Source: Deltaproteobacteria bacterium (lineage in GTDB: Bacteria; Desulfobacterota; Desulfomonilia; UBA1062). Taken from it: a stretch of DNA of 64,000 nt. The number at the start of each line of letters is the position of its first letter. The first letter of the stretch is position 1. The stretch lies in assembly GCA_018433085.1 (NCBI GenBank), contig JAHDRW010000016.1, positions 49,513-113,512 on the forward strand. The letters are read 5' to 3'. Below, piece after piece: positions 11,026 through 18,637 of this stretch. The translations under genes and the position numbers were made by a program. The notes beneath the pieces are model-generated. The model did no database searches, was not told the DNA's origin, and saw only the letters and a program-made list of their open reading frames with translations.

Positions 11026-12507
11026 TCACCCTTTTTGAGATTCTTCGCGCTGTTGGGGAATCAGAAGTCGAAAACTGGCGCCACCCATCTCGCTCTCCCC
11101 CACCTCGATCGATCCTCCATGCTCCTCGGCCACTGTATGCACAACCGGCAGACCCAGGCCTGTTCCTTGCCCCACTGGCTTGGTGGTGTAAAACGGCTCG
11201 AATATTCTCGAACGGTCATCGAAGGGTACGCCGGGGCCATCGTCTTCCACGCAAAAGAGCACGCCCTTGTCATACAGCTGCCAGGAACAGCGCACGTTAC
11301 CGCAAGAGTTAGACTGGACGGCATTGCGCAACAGATTGATCAGCGCCTGTTGGACCCTCATGGCGTCTAGTCGGATTGATGCAGTCTCCTCAGGACCGGA
11401 TAGCTGAACTCTGGCATCATTTATCCTTGCTTCTTCCTCAACTGCCGAAACGGCTGATGCGGCCAGATATCCAGGTGCCACGGCTGAACACCGGAGCGGA
11501 CTGCGTCGGCTGAAATCGAGAAGTTGCCTGATGATGTGTTCCATGCGGGCTACTTGCTCGCGAATGGCCACCAAAACCTGTCGCTGGCAGGAGTCAAGGT
11601 CTTGCGCGCGCAGCGCGCGCTGGGCTTCTCCGTTTATAACACTCAATGGGGTACCCAGCTCGTGGGCAGTCCCGGCGGCGAGCCTTCCGATGGCGGCCAG
11701 CTTTTCGGCCTGACGGAGTTTTCCCTCCAAGTTGTCCCGGTTTCTGCGCTGCTCAATGATAGTCTGCTCGGCCTCATCTATACTGTTGAGCATGTGGTTG
11801 AATGCTTTTCCCAGAACGACAATCTCTTTAGGGCCGTGATTCTTGAACCGATGTCCGCGGTCTCCTTTGGCAATGCGGGACATGCTTGATGTGAGTTGGC
11901 CGAGATGCATTCCGAGGGCATGGTGATGTCCATACAAGACCACAGCTGACAGCATCGCCAGCAGCAACGCCAGGCTCACGGCGCCTTTAAGTCTTATAAA
12001 GTGCAGGTTGTCACTGAACTCACTTTCTTTCCGGGTGAGCTGCAGCAGCCCCTCGATCCTGCCTCCCGTACCAGTGAGCGGCACGAAATACGAGTACACC
12101 TGATGACCGGCCACCCGGCCGTATTCGCCCCGACGTTCTCCATCCGTAGCCAGTTCGCTCAGCCGCTCGCGCTCGGCTTGGGCGTCGGCCAGGCCCAACC
12201 TGGCCACCTCTTTACCCTGTTTATCATAGACATAGGCGCTGTAAACCCGGCCGATGTCGAAAACGGACTGAAGGGTCTGCTGCATGGTACCCCTTTTGTT
12301 CTTTTCCAATGCATAACTGAGGGGTAATTGCACTGCACGCGCCACAAGCTCGAGATCCTTTTGCATCTGCCTTTCCACCTGCTTTTCAATGGAACTGAGC
12401 GTAAAATAACCGAACAGGCCTGCCGCGACTACCAAGGGCGCCACCATGTAAATGAGCAGAGTGACTCGGGAGCTGATGGTTTCAGGAAACGGGCTGAATC
12501 TCTTCAT
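11026..12507 (-). CDS. Membrane sensor histidine kinase partner of the sigma-54 regulator
   Basis: A 493-residue two-pass sensor kinase. Helix 1 lies at about 15-37, a periplasmic domain of about 135 residues follows, then helix 2 at about 173-193, a HAMP-like linker, HisKA with AAGTAHELGTPLSV (acceptor His282) and a HATPase domain (VEDDGPGVP, GTGLGLPVVH). The architecture is that of ZraS/AtoS-like kinases paired with NtrC-type regulators. ATG 12507 is preferred because GGAGG stands 4-5 nt upstream; the frame remains open to 12546 without a better site. It is the first gene of a two-gene operon and is divergent from the DUF4168 gene, sharing with it a 272-bp control region. Confidence 0.93.
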   Translation of the reverse strand: MKRFSPFPETISSRVTLLIYMVAPLVVAAGLFGYFTLSSIEKQVERQMQKDLELVARAVQLPLSYALEKNKRGTMQQTLQSVFDIGRVYSAYVYDKQGKEVARLGLADAQAERERLSELATDGERRGEYGRVAGHQVYSYFVPLTGTGGRIEGLLQLTRKESEFSDNLHFIRLKGAVSLALLLAMLSAVVLYGHHHALGMHLGQLTSSMSRIAKGDRGHRFKNHGPKEIVVLGKAFNHMLNSIDEAEQTIIEQRRNRDNLEGKLRQAEKLAAIGRLAAGTAHELGTPLSVINGEAQRALRAQDLDSCQRQVLVAIREQVARMEHIIRQLLDFSRRSPLRCSAVAPGYLAASAVSAVEEEARINDARVQLSGPEETASIRLDAMRVQQALINLLRNAVQSNSCGNVRCSWQLYDKGVLFCVEDDGPGVPFDDRSRIFEPFYTTKPVGQGTGLGLPVVHTVAEEHGGSIEVGESEMGGASFRLLIPQQREESQKG

Positions 12508-12538
12508 GGGTCCTCCGAATGGCGAACAAACTAACACA

Positions 12539-12555
12539 TGTGCCATATAGGCACA
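12539..12555. promoter_or_regulatory. Palindromic enhancer candidate (UAS) for the sigma-54 regulator
   Basis: A perfect 6-5-6 inverted repeat, TGTGCC-ATATA-GGCACA. Its centre is about 130 bp upstream of the start site predicted for the sigma-54 promoter at 12655, a typical distance for an NtrC-type enhancer. It also lies 32 bp upstream of the kinase start, so it could serve autoregulation. Binding by the adjacent regulator is inferred. Confidence 0.55.
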
Positions 12556-12654
12556 ACATTCACCACCATTTTCCCCGGCTCGCCTAAGCTGTTAGCCATG
12601 ATAATTAGCAATAATGATTTTTAATTCAACAGGATATCTGTTTCGATAGATCCT

Positions 12655-12669
12655 TGGCACGGGATCTGC
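12655..12669 (+). promoter_or_regulatory. Sigma-54 (-24/-12) promoter
   Basis: The sequence TGGCACG-N4-CTGC matches the TGGCACG-N4-TTGC consensus at all but one position, with the GG and GC doublets exactly 12 bp apart. Transcription would start near 12681, about 100 bp before the DUF4168 gene. The adjacent divergent operon encodes an NtrC-family activator and its kinase, which strengthens the call. Confidence 0.82.
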
Positions 12670-12779
12670 TTGATTCCGGGTATTCTGCGAGCTTTTGTCA
12701 TCTCGCATTCAATTATACGGAGTAAAAGGTACGGATTGGAAAAACTTGTATCCAAAAACTAGCCAAAAGGAGAATGTGA

Positions 12780-13163
12780 ATGTTTAGAAGGTGTCAAATT
12801 CCAACCCTGGTTGCTGGTATGCTCATACTGCTAATGGCCTCATCGGTAATGGCCCAGGGCAACCAGCCGCAAGATCCGTCCGGCGCAGGCACGCAACCAC
12901 AGATCAGCGAAGCCGAAATGCAAAAGGTTGCTACTGCTTTCGAACAGATTATCTTGATCCGGCAGGACTTTGAACAGGCCCTGCAGCGAACCGAGGATGC
13001 GGCAGAGAGGCAGCAATTGCAGGATGACGCAAACAAGAAAATGGTCCAGGCAGTGGGAAATGCAGGGATTGACGTTGATACATACAACCGGGTTATGCGG
13101 CAAATCCAGACAGACGAAGAGTTGAGTCAAAAGTTCATGGAGATGACGCAGAAAACTCACTAG
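12780..13163 (+). CDS. Secreted DUF4168 protein
   Basis: A 127-residue exported protein. A signal peptide (about residues 1-25, probable cleavage after VMA) precedes a Gln/Pro-rich linker and a helical DUF4168 domain, with ISEAEMQKVATAF at its start and a YNRVMRQIQTDEEL segment near the end. The biochemical function of the family is unknown. The start is supported by AAAGGAG just upstream. It is transcribed from the sigma-54 promoter at 12655, opposite to the kinase-regulator pair, and is followed after 30 bp by a tiny lipoprotein gene. A stress-induced envelope role is plausible by analogy with other sigma-54 envelope two-component systems, but is inference. Confidence 0.88.
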   Translation: MFRRCQIPTLVAGMLILLMASSVMAQGNQPQDPSGAGTQPQISEAEMQKVATAFEQIILIRQDFEQALQRTEDAAERQQLQDDANKKMVQAVGNAGIDVDTYNRVMRQIQTDEELSQKFMEMTQKTH

Positions 13164-13193
13164 GGAAGATAACAAGAAAGGAGGTATAAGCGT

Positions 13194-13355
13194 ATGAAAT
13201 ATCTTTGTCGCTTATTAGCAACCTTTTGCTTGGTAGCCATACTGGGTGCAGGCGCAGTTGGGTGCGACAACGGCGAAAGAGATGAGTTGCCGCCGCCTCG
13301 GGAGCCAGGACAATATGAACAATCCGGGCAGCCAGCACCACCGCCTCAATATTAG
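13194..13355 (+). CDS. Small proline-rich lipoprotein (53 residues)
   Basis: A very short gene with an excellent ribosome site (AAAGGAGG, 9 nt before the ATG). The product has a positively charged start (MKYLCR), a hydrophobic core and a lipobox AVGC (Cys24). The mature tail of only 30 residues is rich in Pro, Gln, Glu and Asp. No family is recognised. It lies 30 bp after the DUF4168 gene and before a terminator at 13645, so it is probably the second gene of the same sigma-54 transcript. Lipid attachment is predicted from sequence only. Confidence 0.75.
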   Translation: MKYLCRLLATFCLVAILGAGAVGCDNGERDELPPPREPGQYEQSGQPAPPPQY

Positions 13356-13644
13356 TATCCTTATTAAATGTTTCTTCCAGAGAATTCTGAGATCGTCTGC
13401 AAGGCAACAGAAGGAGACCGTTCTGCCATCGCCGGTGCCGACCAAAGCACACACGCATGGCGTCACGGGACATCATCCGGTCTCGAAAGGGTTTTGCCTG
13501 GGTCGGAGTTCCGGAATGCCCTGCCTCTTCCAGCCTTACCGTCTGTCCTTCGACGACCGTGTTGTGTCAACGGCAGGATAATACAGGCGAGTTTCCCAGC
13601 GCTACTGGTTCAATCTTGATGTCCCGGTTCTATTGCTGAAATAA

Positions 13645-13680
13645 AAAGAGGCGGGGTTGCACGGCACCCTGCCTCTTTTA
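13645..13680 (+). terminator. Rho-independent terminator
   Basis: A hairpin with arms AAAGAGGC (13645-13652) and GCCTCTTT (13671-13678), extended inward by a GGG/CCC pairing. It is flanked by A residues on the left and T residues on the right. It is positioned to end the DUF4168-lipoprotein transcript, although 290 bp after the last stop codon. Confidence 0.7.
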
Positions 13681-13744
13681 TCAATCACCGCAGGTTACAG
13701 GATGTTGTTCTCCAGGTACTGCCAAATGCCTTGGAGCTAGCCGC

Positions 13745-13768
13745 TGAACAATCCGAAGGTATTGTTCA
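13745..13768. repeat. Short inverted repeat
   Basis: TGAACAAT and ATTGTTCA form perfect 8-bp arms around an 8-nt spacer. No T-tract follows. It could be a protein-binding dyad or a chance hairpin. Confidence 0.35.
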
Positions 13769-13966
13769 CTATCGTCCTGAACCATTCGGAGAGGTATACG
13801 TCGTCGGCAAATGATTCTGTGGAAAACTTATCGGTTGCAAGGATCATATGCACGCTGCGCTGCCCGATATAATACCGGCAGCTCGGGGCAGACGCTGCCT
13901 TGCCGTGAGTGTAACGGGTTCATAAAAGATTTCCATGTCCTGAAATCTGCTGGAATCGGATTCCGC

Positions 13967-15130
13967 TCAGCTCGTGCGAAGCGCGTCCACGATCTGCATC
14001 CGGGATGCCCTGAACGCCGGCAGAACCCCGCCGATGAAACCCATGACCAGGGCGAAGGCCAGGGACTGGGCCAGGATGACCGGGGTGAGGGTGAACCGGA
14101 AGGCCAGCTCGGAGAACGACTGGAAATTCAGGGTCGAGATGGTGATGAACTGCATGAAGGAGGCGAAGAAGAGCCCCACGCACCCGCCCAAAAGACCCAG
14201 AAAGAGCGATTCCGCGAGAAAGCTCAACAGAATGGCCCTGCGCCGGAAACCGAGTGCTCTCAAGGTGCCGATCTCGGCCGTGCGGTTCGCCACGGCCGAA
14301 TACATGGTGATCATGGCCCCGATCACCGCGCCCAGCGAGAAAATCACGGTCAGGGTGATGCCGAGCACCCGCAGGAAACTTGCCATCATCTCAGACTGTT
14401 CCTGGTAGAAATTCGATTCGATCCTGGCCTGGAGCGTGAGCCGGGGGTCGTTCTCCACGATCGCCCCCACCTCGTTCAGAGGGGCGTCTTCCTGAAGCCG
14501 GAAGATCACCAGGGAGTATGCCTCGCGCCGGAACGCCTGCATCACCTGCTCGGCATCGGCCCATATCTCCGAGTTGAAGGCCGTGCTGCCCGCATCCATG
14601 ACCCCCACCACCCTCCAGTCTTCCAGCGTGCCGGAAAGGGTGCCGCCTATATCCAGACCCTCGAACCTTCTCAACAGGCTCTGTCCCACCAGCATCTCGT
14701 GGACCCCGAAACGGGGCATCCGCCCTCTCACGATATCCACCTGTGGCCGCAGGGCGATCGACTGCCTGCCGATCCCCCTCACCGTGACATTGGATGACCC
14801 TCCCCCCTTCTTGTCCATCGTGATGAGCACCACCACCTCTTTGGCCAGAAGGGGCCTGCCCAGGTCATCGACGGCGATGCCGGGCAGGGATTCGACCACC
14901 GCGGCCCTGTCCAGCTCGATGGCACTGTCCACCTCGCCCGTGGCCCCCTTTCTCAGGATCAGCAGGTTGTCGGGAGAGCCGGTCTGTACCAGCGTCTTCT
15001 CCAGTCCCTCGGCAAGCATGAGGATCGTGGCGAAGACGAACACCACCAGGGCCATGCCTCCCGCGGTCAGGACCGTGGTGAGCCGCCGGGTCCAGAGGCT
15101 GCGGATGCTGTATGAGAGCGGAACCGCCAT
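13967..15130 (-). CDS. FtsX/MacB-type ABC transporter permease (second of two)
   Basis: A 387-residue permease. There is one N-terminal membrane helix (about 18-40), a large extracytoplasmic domain of about 230 residues, and three C-terminal helices with the typical FtsX-domain signature around AEIGTLRALGFRRRAILLSF. It is the last gene of the four-gene export operon; its ATG directly follows the stop of the first permease (TAGATG). Two separate permeases with one ATPase and one membrane-fusion protein resemble LolCDE/MacAB-like exporters for lipoproteins, lipids or antimicrobial compounds. The substrate is not readable from sequence. Confidence 0.9.
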   Translation of the reverse strand: MAVPLSYSIRSLWTRRLTTVLTAGGMALVVFVFATILMLAEGLEKTLVQTGSPDNLLILRKGATGEVDSAIELDRAAVVESLPGIAVDDLGRPLLAKEVVVLITMDKKGGGSSNVTVRGIGRQSIALRPQVDIVRGRMPRFGVHEMLVGQSLLRRFEGLDIGGTLSGTLEDWRVVGVMDAGSTAFNSEIWADAEQVMQAFRREAYSLVIFRLQEDAPLNEVGAIVENDPRLTLQARIESNFYQEQSEMMASFLRVLGITLTVIFSLGAVIGAMITMYSAVANRTAEIGTLRALGFRRRAILLSFLAESLFLGLLGGCVGLFFASFMQFITISTLNFQSFSELAFRFTLTPVILAQSLAFALVMGFIGGVLPAFRASRMQIVDALRTS

Positions 15131-16288
15131 CTATCCGATCCTCCTCAACCCCTCGGCGATCCGGATGCGGACGGCCTGCCGAGCCGGTACCAGCGATGCG
15201 ACGATTCCCACGAGCATGCCGATTCCCAGGTCCAGCAGGATGGTCGCAGGCTCCACGCTGAACGTGGGGAAGAAGGCCTTGAGCGCCTGCCGGAAGCCGG
15301 ATGCCGCGGGATAGGTGAGCACGATCCCCAGCAATGCGCCGCACAGAGAGATCACCAGCGCCTCGCCCATGATCAGGAGCGTGATCTGGGTGCCGGAATA
15401 GCCGAGCGTCTTGAGAACCGCGTATTCCCCGGTCCGCTCCCGGGTGGTCATGGCCATGGTGTTGGCCACCACAGCCAGGATGATCGCGATGACCACGAAC
15501 GACACCAGCCGGATCACCTGGATGATGGCCTCGGTCATGGAGATGAAGCCGAGCAGAAAGGATTCCTCGGTCTCGGTGATCGTCACGGCCGGCGAGTTCT
15601 CGAACATGGCATCGATCTCTTCCGCCACCTGCGCCGCCAGGTCGGGGTCGGTAACACCCACCAGGTAGAAACCCACCTGATCGGCCATGGTCGGGCTGGT
15701 TTCTTCGAGGGTCTCGTTGAGGTACTCCCAGTGAAAGAAAAACTGGCTCTCGTCGACGCTCTCGTCCCGGCCCCGGTAGACGGCCTGGAGCTGGAACTCC
15801 CAGTTGCCCGGATAGATGGTTCCCTGAAGCGTGACGATGTCGCCGATCTCCCACCCGAAGCGTTCGGCCAGCTGCGCACCGGCTATGAACCCACGCCTGT
15901 CACGCAGGAATCCTTCCCGCTGGTCACCGGGAATGACAAACTCCGGATGCAGATCCAGATAGGTCTCGGCATCCACCGCAAAGTTGGCGAAGAAATTTTC
16001 TTCGGTGATGTAGATGCCGCCGAACCAGCTCCCGTAGGAGACCGTCTCCACGTGATCCACCTGCCGGATCTTGTTGTAGTAGGACAGGGGCAGCGGAAAG
16101 ATCAGGGAGACGGCATTGCGTGTGATGAGCCGGGTGGCGGATGACGCCTCCACGCTCGCATACCAGGTGCTGATCACGGTGCGCAGCAGACCGAAAGCCA
16201 GGACGGCGATGGCGACCGCGAGAATGGTGAGCGCGGTCCGCAGCTTGTGCCTGAAGGCGTTCTTGAAGATCATCTTCCACAGGATCAT
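15131..16288 (-). CDS. FtsX/MacB-type ABC transporter permease (first of two)
   Basis: A 385-residue permease with the same plan as its downstream neighbour: a first helix near residues 17-38, a periplasmic domain to about residue 250, then three helices around the ATTRERTGEYAVLKTLGYSG cytoplasmic loop typical of FtsX domains. Its ATG overlaps the ATPase stop by 4 bp (ATGA) and its stop touches the ATG of the next permease, indicating translational coupling. The two permeases are diverged paralogues and would form a heterodimer with the ATPase. Confidence 0.9.
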   Translation of the reverse strand: MILWKMIFKNAFRHKLRTALTILAVAIAVLAFGLLRTVISTWYASVEASSATRLITRNAVSLIFPLPLSYYNKIRQVDHVETVSYGSWFGGIYITEENFFANFAVDAETYLDLHPEFVIPGDQREGFLRDRRGFIAGAQLAERFGWEIGDIVTLQGTIYPGNWEFQLQAVYRGRDESVDESQFFFHWEYLNETLEETSPTMADQVGFYLVGVTDPDLAAQVAEEIDAMFENSPAVTITETEESFLLGFISMTEAIIQVIRLVSFVVIAIILAVVANTMAMTTRERTGEYAVLKTLGYSGTQITLLIMGEALVISLCGALLGIVLTYPAASGFRQALKAFFPTFSVEPATILLDLGIGMLVGIVASLVPARQAVRIRIAEGLRRIG

Positions 16289-16968
16289 ACGCTGAACTCG
16301 CCCTTTTCGAGGTGCCGGGTAAGATGGGCGCTCTGTGCCGCGTGGGGATCGTGCGTCACCATGACGATGGTCTTGCCCAGCTCGGTGTTCATGCGCTCCA
16401 TGAGTCCGAGGATGTCCTGGGCGGACCTGCGGTCCAGGTCTCCGGTGGGCTCGTCTGCCACCAGGATCGCGGGGTCGGTGACGATGGCCCGCGCTATGGC
16501 CACCCGCTGTTGCTCCCCTCCTGAAAGCTGCGAAGGATAGTGGTCCATCCGGTCAATGAGGTTCACCATACCCAGGGCGGCCTCGACGTGCTCCTGCCTG
16601 CCCTTTTTCGAGAGCCCGGTCAGGTGCAGGGGCAGGTCTACGTTCTCCATGGCCGTGAGCACCGGGATGAGATTGTAGAACTGGAAAATGAACCCCACGT
16701 TGTCCGCGCGCCACCCCGCAAGATCGGTCTCGGAAAGCCCCGTTATGTCTTCGTTGTTGACCATGATCGAACCGCTGTCCGCCCGGTCGATGCCCGCGAT
16801 GAGGTTGAGCAGCGTGCTCTTGCCCGAGCCCGACGGGCCCATGATCGCGAGGAATTCTCCCCGGGCGATATCGAACGAGATGTCGTTGAGCACCGTGATC
16901 GTGTGCTCTCCCCTCTGGTATGACTTGCAGATATTCCTGACCTCGACGATGTTCGCGCGGTTTTCCAC
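16285..16968 (-). CDS. ABC transporter ATPase (MacB/LolD type)
   Basis: A 227-residue ATPase of the MacB/LolD/FtsE class. Walker A is GPSGSGKST, the Q-loop lies in FIFQFYNLIPVLTA, the signature is LSGGEQQR, Walker B is ILVADEPTGDLD and the switch is MVTHD. The start is taken at GTG 16968: GAGGAG stands 5-6 nt upstream, and the open extension to 17199 is low-complexity Arg/Gly sequence antisense to nothing useful and overlapping the preceding gene. It begins 2 bp after the membrane-fusion gene stop and overlaps the following permease by 4 bp. Confidence 0.93.
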   Translation of the reverse strand: MENRANIVEVRNICKSYQRGEHTITVLNDISFDIARGEFLAIMGPSGSGKSTLLNLIAGIDRADSGSIMVNNEDITGLSETDLAGWRADNVGFIFQFYNLIPVLTAMENVDLPLHLTGLSKKGRQEHVEAALGMVNLIDRMDHYPSQLSGGEQQRVAIARAIVTDPAILVADEPTGDLDRRSAQDILGLMERMNTELGKTIVMVTHDPHAAQSAHLTRHLEKGEFSV

Positions 16969-16970
16969 CC

Positions 16971-18191
16971 TTACTCCTCGACGACCGTGACCCGCTCGCC
17001 GTCCCCGAGGTCCTCGGGCGGTGCCTCTACCACCGTGTCGCCGGGCTGCACGCCCCGGAGCACGACCACCATGTCGCCGAATCGCTCTCCGGTCTGTACA
17101 GGCGTCCTCTCGGCCCGATCGCCCTCGACCAGAAAGACGAACGTCCCCTCCTCCGTGCGTACAATCGCCCGGCTGTTCACCATGTTCCGGGGCCCCCACT
17201 CGTCCTGACCCAGGGGGCGTGAGAGAAACCCCACCCTGGCGCTCATCTCCGGCAGGATCCCGGGCCCGGGGTTCACAAATCTCACCTTCACGAGCACCGT
17301 TGCCTGCGCCCTCTCCACGGTGGGCACGACGGAATCCACCACGCCCCTGAACCGTTCCTGCGGAAGCGCGTCCAGGGTGATGTCGCAGGGCTGGCCCACC
17401 GACACCATGCCGATATTGGATTCGGCGACGTCGGCCTCCACCTGCAGCGAGGAGAGGTCCGCGATGCTGACCACCGACCCCTTTGCCTGAGCGGCCGCAC
17501 CCAGCGAGGTGATGATATCACCTACGTCCGCGTTCTTGGTGAGGACCACGGCGTCGAACGGGGCCGTGATCTCGGTGTACGACAGCGATACCCGGGCACG
17601 CTCCAGGGCCGCCCTGCTCGCATCGACGGCGGCCTGAGCCGCCTGGCGCATGGCCCTGGCGGCAAGATAGGTCGTGCGTGCCGCATCATACTCCGAGCGT
17701 GACACCGCACCCGACTCCACCAGGTTTTCCATCCGCATGAAATCCCTCTGCGCGTTTTCCAGGTTTGCCCCGGCCTCCCTGAGCCGGGCCTCGGCAAGGG
17801 TCAGATTCGACCGGGCTTCCTGCACCATGGCGGCGGCCTCTTCGCTCTCGAGCCGCGCGAGCACCTGGCCCTCCTCCACGGCATCCCCCTCTTCCACCAG
17901 AAGCGATACCAGCTGGCCCGTGACCTTGGTGCCTACATCGGCCCTGCGCTGTGCCACCACATAGCCGCTGGCCGTGAGCCTGGTGAGCACCTGAGCCGGA
18001 TATACCCGGGCGACGGCCGCAGTCTGCACGGGCACTCCCCGGGAGAGATAGAGCCATGCAGCCGCCAAAATCGCGAGAACCCCGACCAGGAGGACGAGCA
18101 GGGGCACAGGCACCCGCAACGGACGCGCCTTCTTTTTCCGCTGCTTCTCCCCCTTCTCTATGGCAAGCTTTCCGAGATCTTTGTCCGGCAT
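16971..18191 (-). CDS. Membrane-fusion (periplasmic adaptor) protein of the ABC exporter
   Basis: A 406-residue HlyD/MacA-family adaptor. A single N-terminal helix (about residues 25-50) anchors it. A lipoyl-like half (TGQLVSLLVEEGDAVEEGQV) follows, then a long alpha-hairpin with coiled-coil character (about 100-190), the second lipoyl half and beta-barrel regions. AGGGGAC precedes the ATG. It is the first gene of the operon adaptor-ATPase-permease-permease. Adaptors of this kind link the inner-membrane ABC pump to an outer-membrane TolC-type channel; no such channel gene is in the window. Confidence 0.92.
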   Translation of the reverse strand: MPDKDLGKLAIEKGEKQRKKKARPLRVPVPLLVLLVGVLAILAAAWLYLSRGVPVQTAAVARVYPAQVLTRLTASGYVVAQRRADVGTKVTGQLVSLLVEEGDAVEEGQVLARLESEEAAAMVQEARSNLTLAEARLREAGANLENAQRDFMRMENLVESGAVSRSEYDAARTTYLAARAMRQAAQAAVDASRAALERARVSLSYTEITAPFDAVVLTKNADVGDIITSLGAAAQAKGSVVSIADLSSLQVEADVAESNIGMVSVGQPCDITLDALPQERFRGVVDSVVPTVERAQATVLVKVRFVNPGPGILPEMSARVGFLSRPLGQDEWGPRNMVNSRAIVRTEEGTFVFLVEGDRAERTPVQTGERFGDMVVVLRGVQPGDTVVEAPPEDLGDGERVTVVEE

Positions 18192-18637
18192 GTCCCCTAA
18201 CCCTTACCGTGGATCTGGGTCGGTCTCCCTATACTTATACATAGATGCCGCCCTGCCGGTATCAAAGTGGCTGTGGTCCGGACAACGCGCAGACAGGATC
18301 ATGCGCCCCGATTACGCCCATAATCAATCGTGTGAGCCTTTCAGTGCAAAACCTTCGACCCTTATCTAAGCAACAAGCTGAACGGGAATCGGACTCCACT
18401 CTCCAAAAGCCTTAAAGAAACGGGCTTGAGAAGGAGGATTGAAGCGAGGAACCCCTTGAGGCTGTAAGGCAAAGGTATGGATGACACCTTCTGTGATCCC
18501 TCCGCCGCCGGTATTCCACCGAACGGGGCGAGAAAAAAGGACAGCGCCGCCGGGAACCCACGAACGGGCCTGTATCCTCACGCGCTCAAAAAAGGGAGAC
18601 AGCGCGAATACGCCCGGAAATGTGAACCCGTCCCCGA
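18192..18637. other. Gene-free stretch with a relic repeat
   Basis: About 445 bp upstream of the ABC export operon. No coding frame with a ribosome site was found. It contains copy 1 of a diverged dispersed repeat (18333-18440), and the part next to 18191 presumably holds the operon promoter, but no clear hexamers stand out. Confidence 0.45.
18333..18440 (+). repeat. Dispersed relic repeat, copy 1
   Basis: It aligns by eye with 20281-20380 and 46826-46915 in the same orientation. Shared pieces include TCAGTGCAA, a GACCC block, CAAGCT/CAAACT, AACGGG and a GGACTCC/TGACCCC block, and copies 1 and 2 also share a following GAAGGAG. Divergence is substantial, so it looks like an old mobile-element remnant. 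Confidence 0.5.

Larger units (their letters stand above)
13356..13966. other. Gene-poor stretch between convergent units
   Basis: About 610 bp between the small lipoprotein and the ABC export operon. It contains the terminator at 13645-13680 and a TGAACAAT/ATTGTTCA dyad at 13745-13768. Short open frames in 13370-13640 overlap in three frames, and none has a ribosome site or recognisable product, so they are not called. It may hold a degraded gene. Confidence 0.45.

Noticed and set aside
13370..13640. Three short overlapping open frames after the small lipoprotein
   Set aside because: No ribosome sites, no recognisable products, all three frames equally open; at best a decayed gene.
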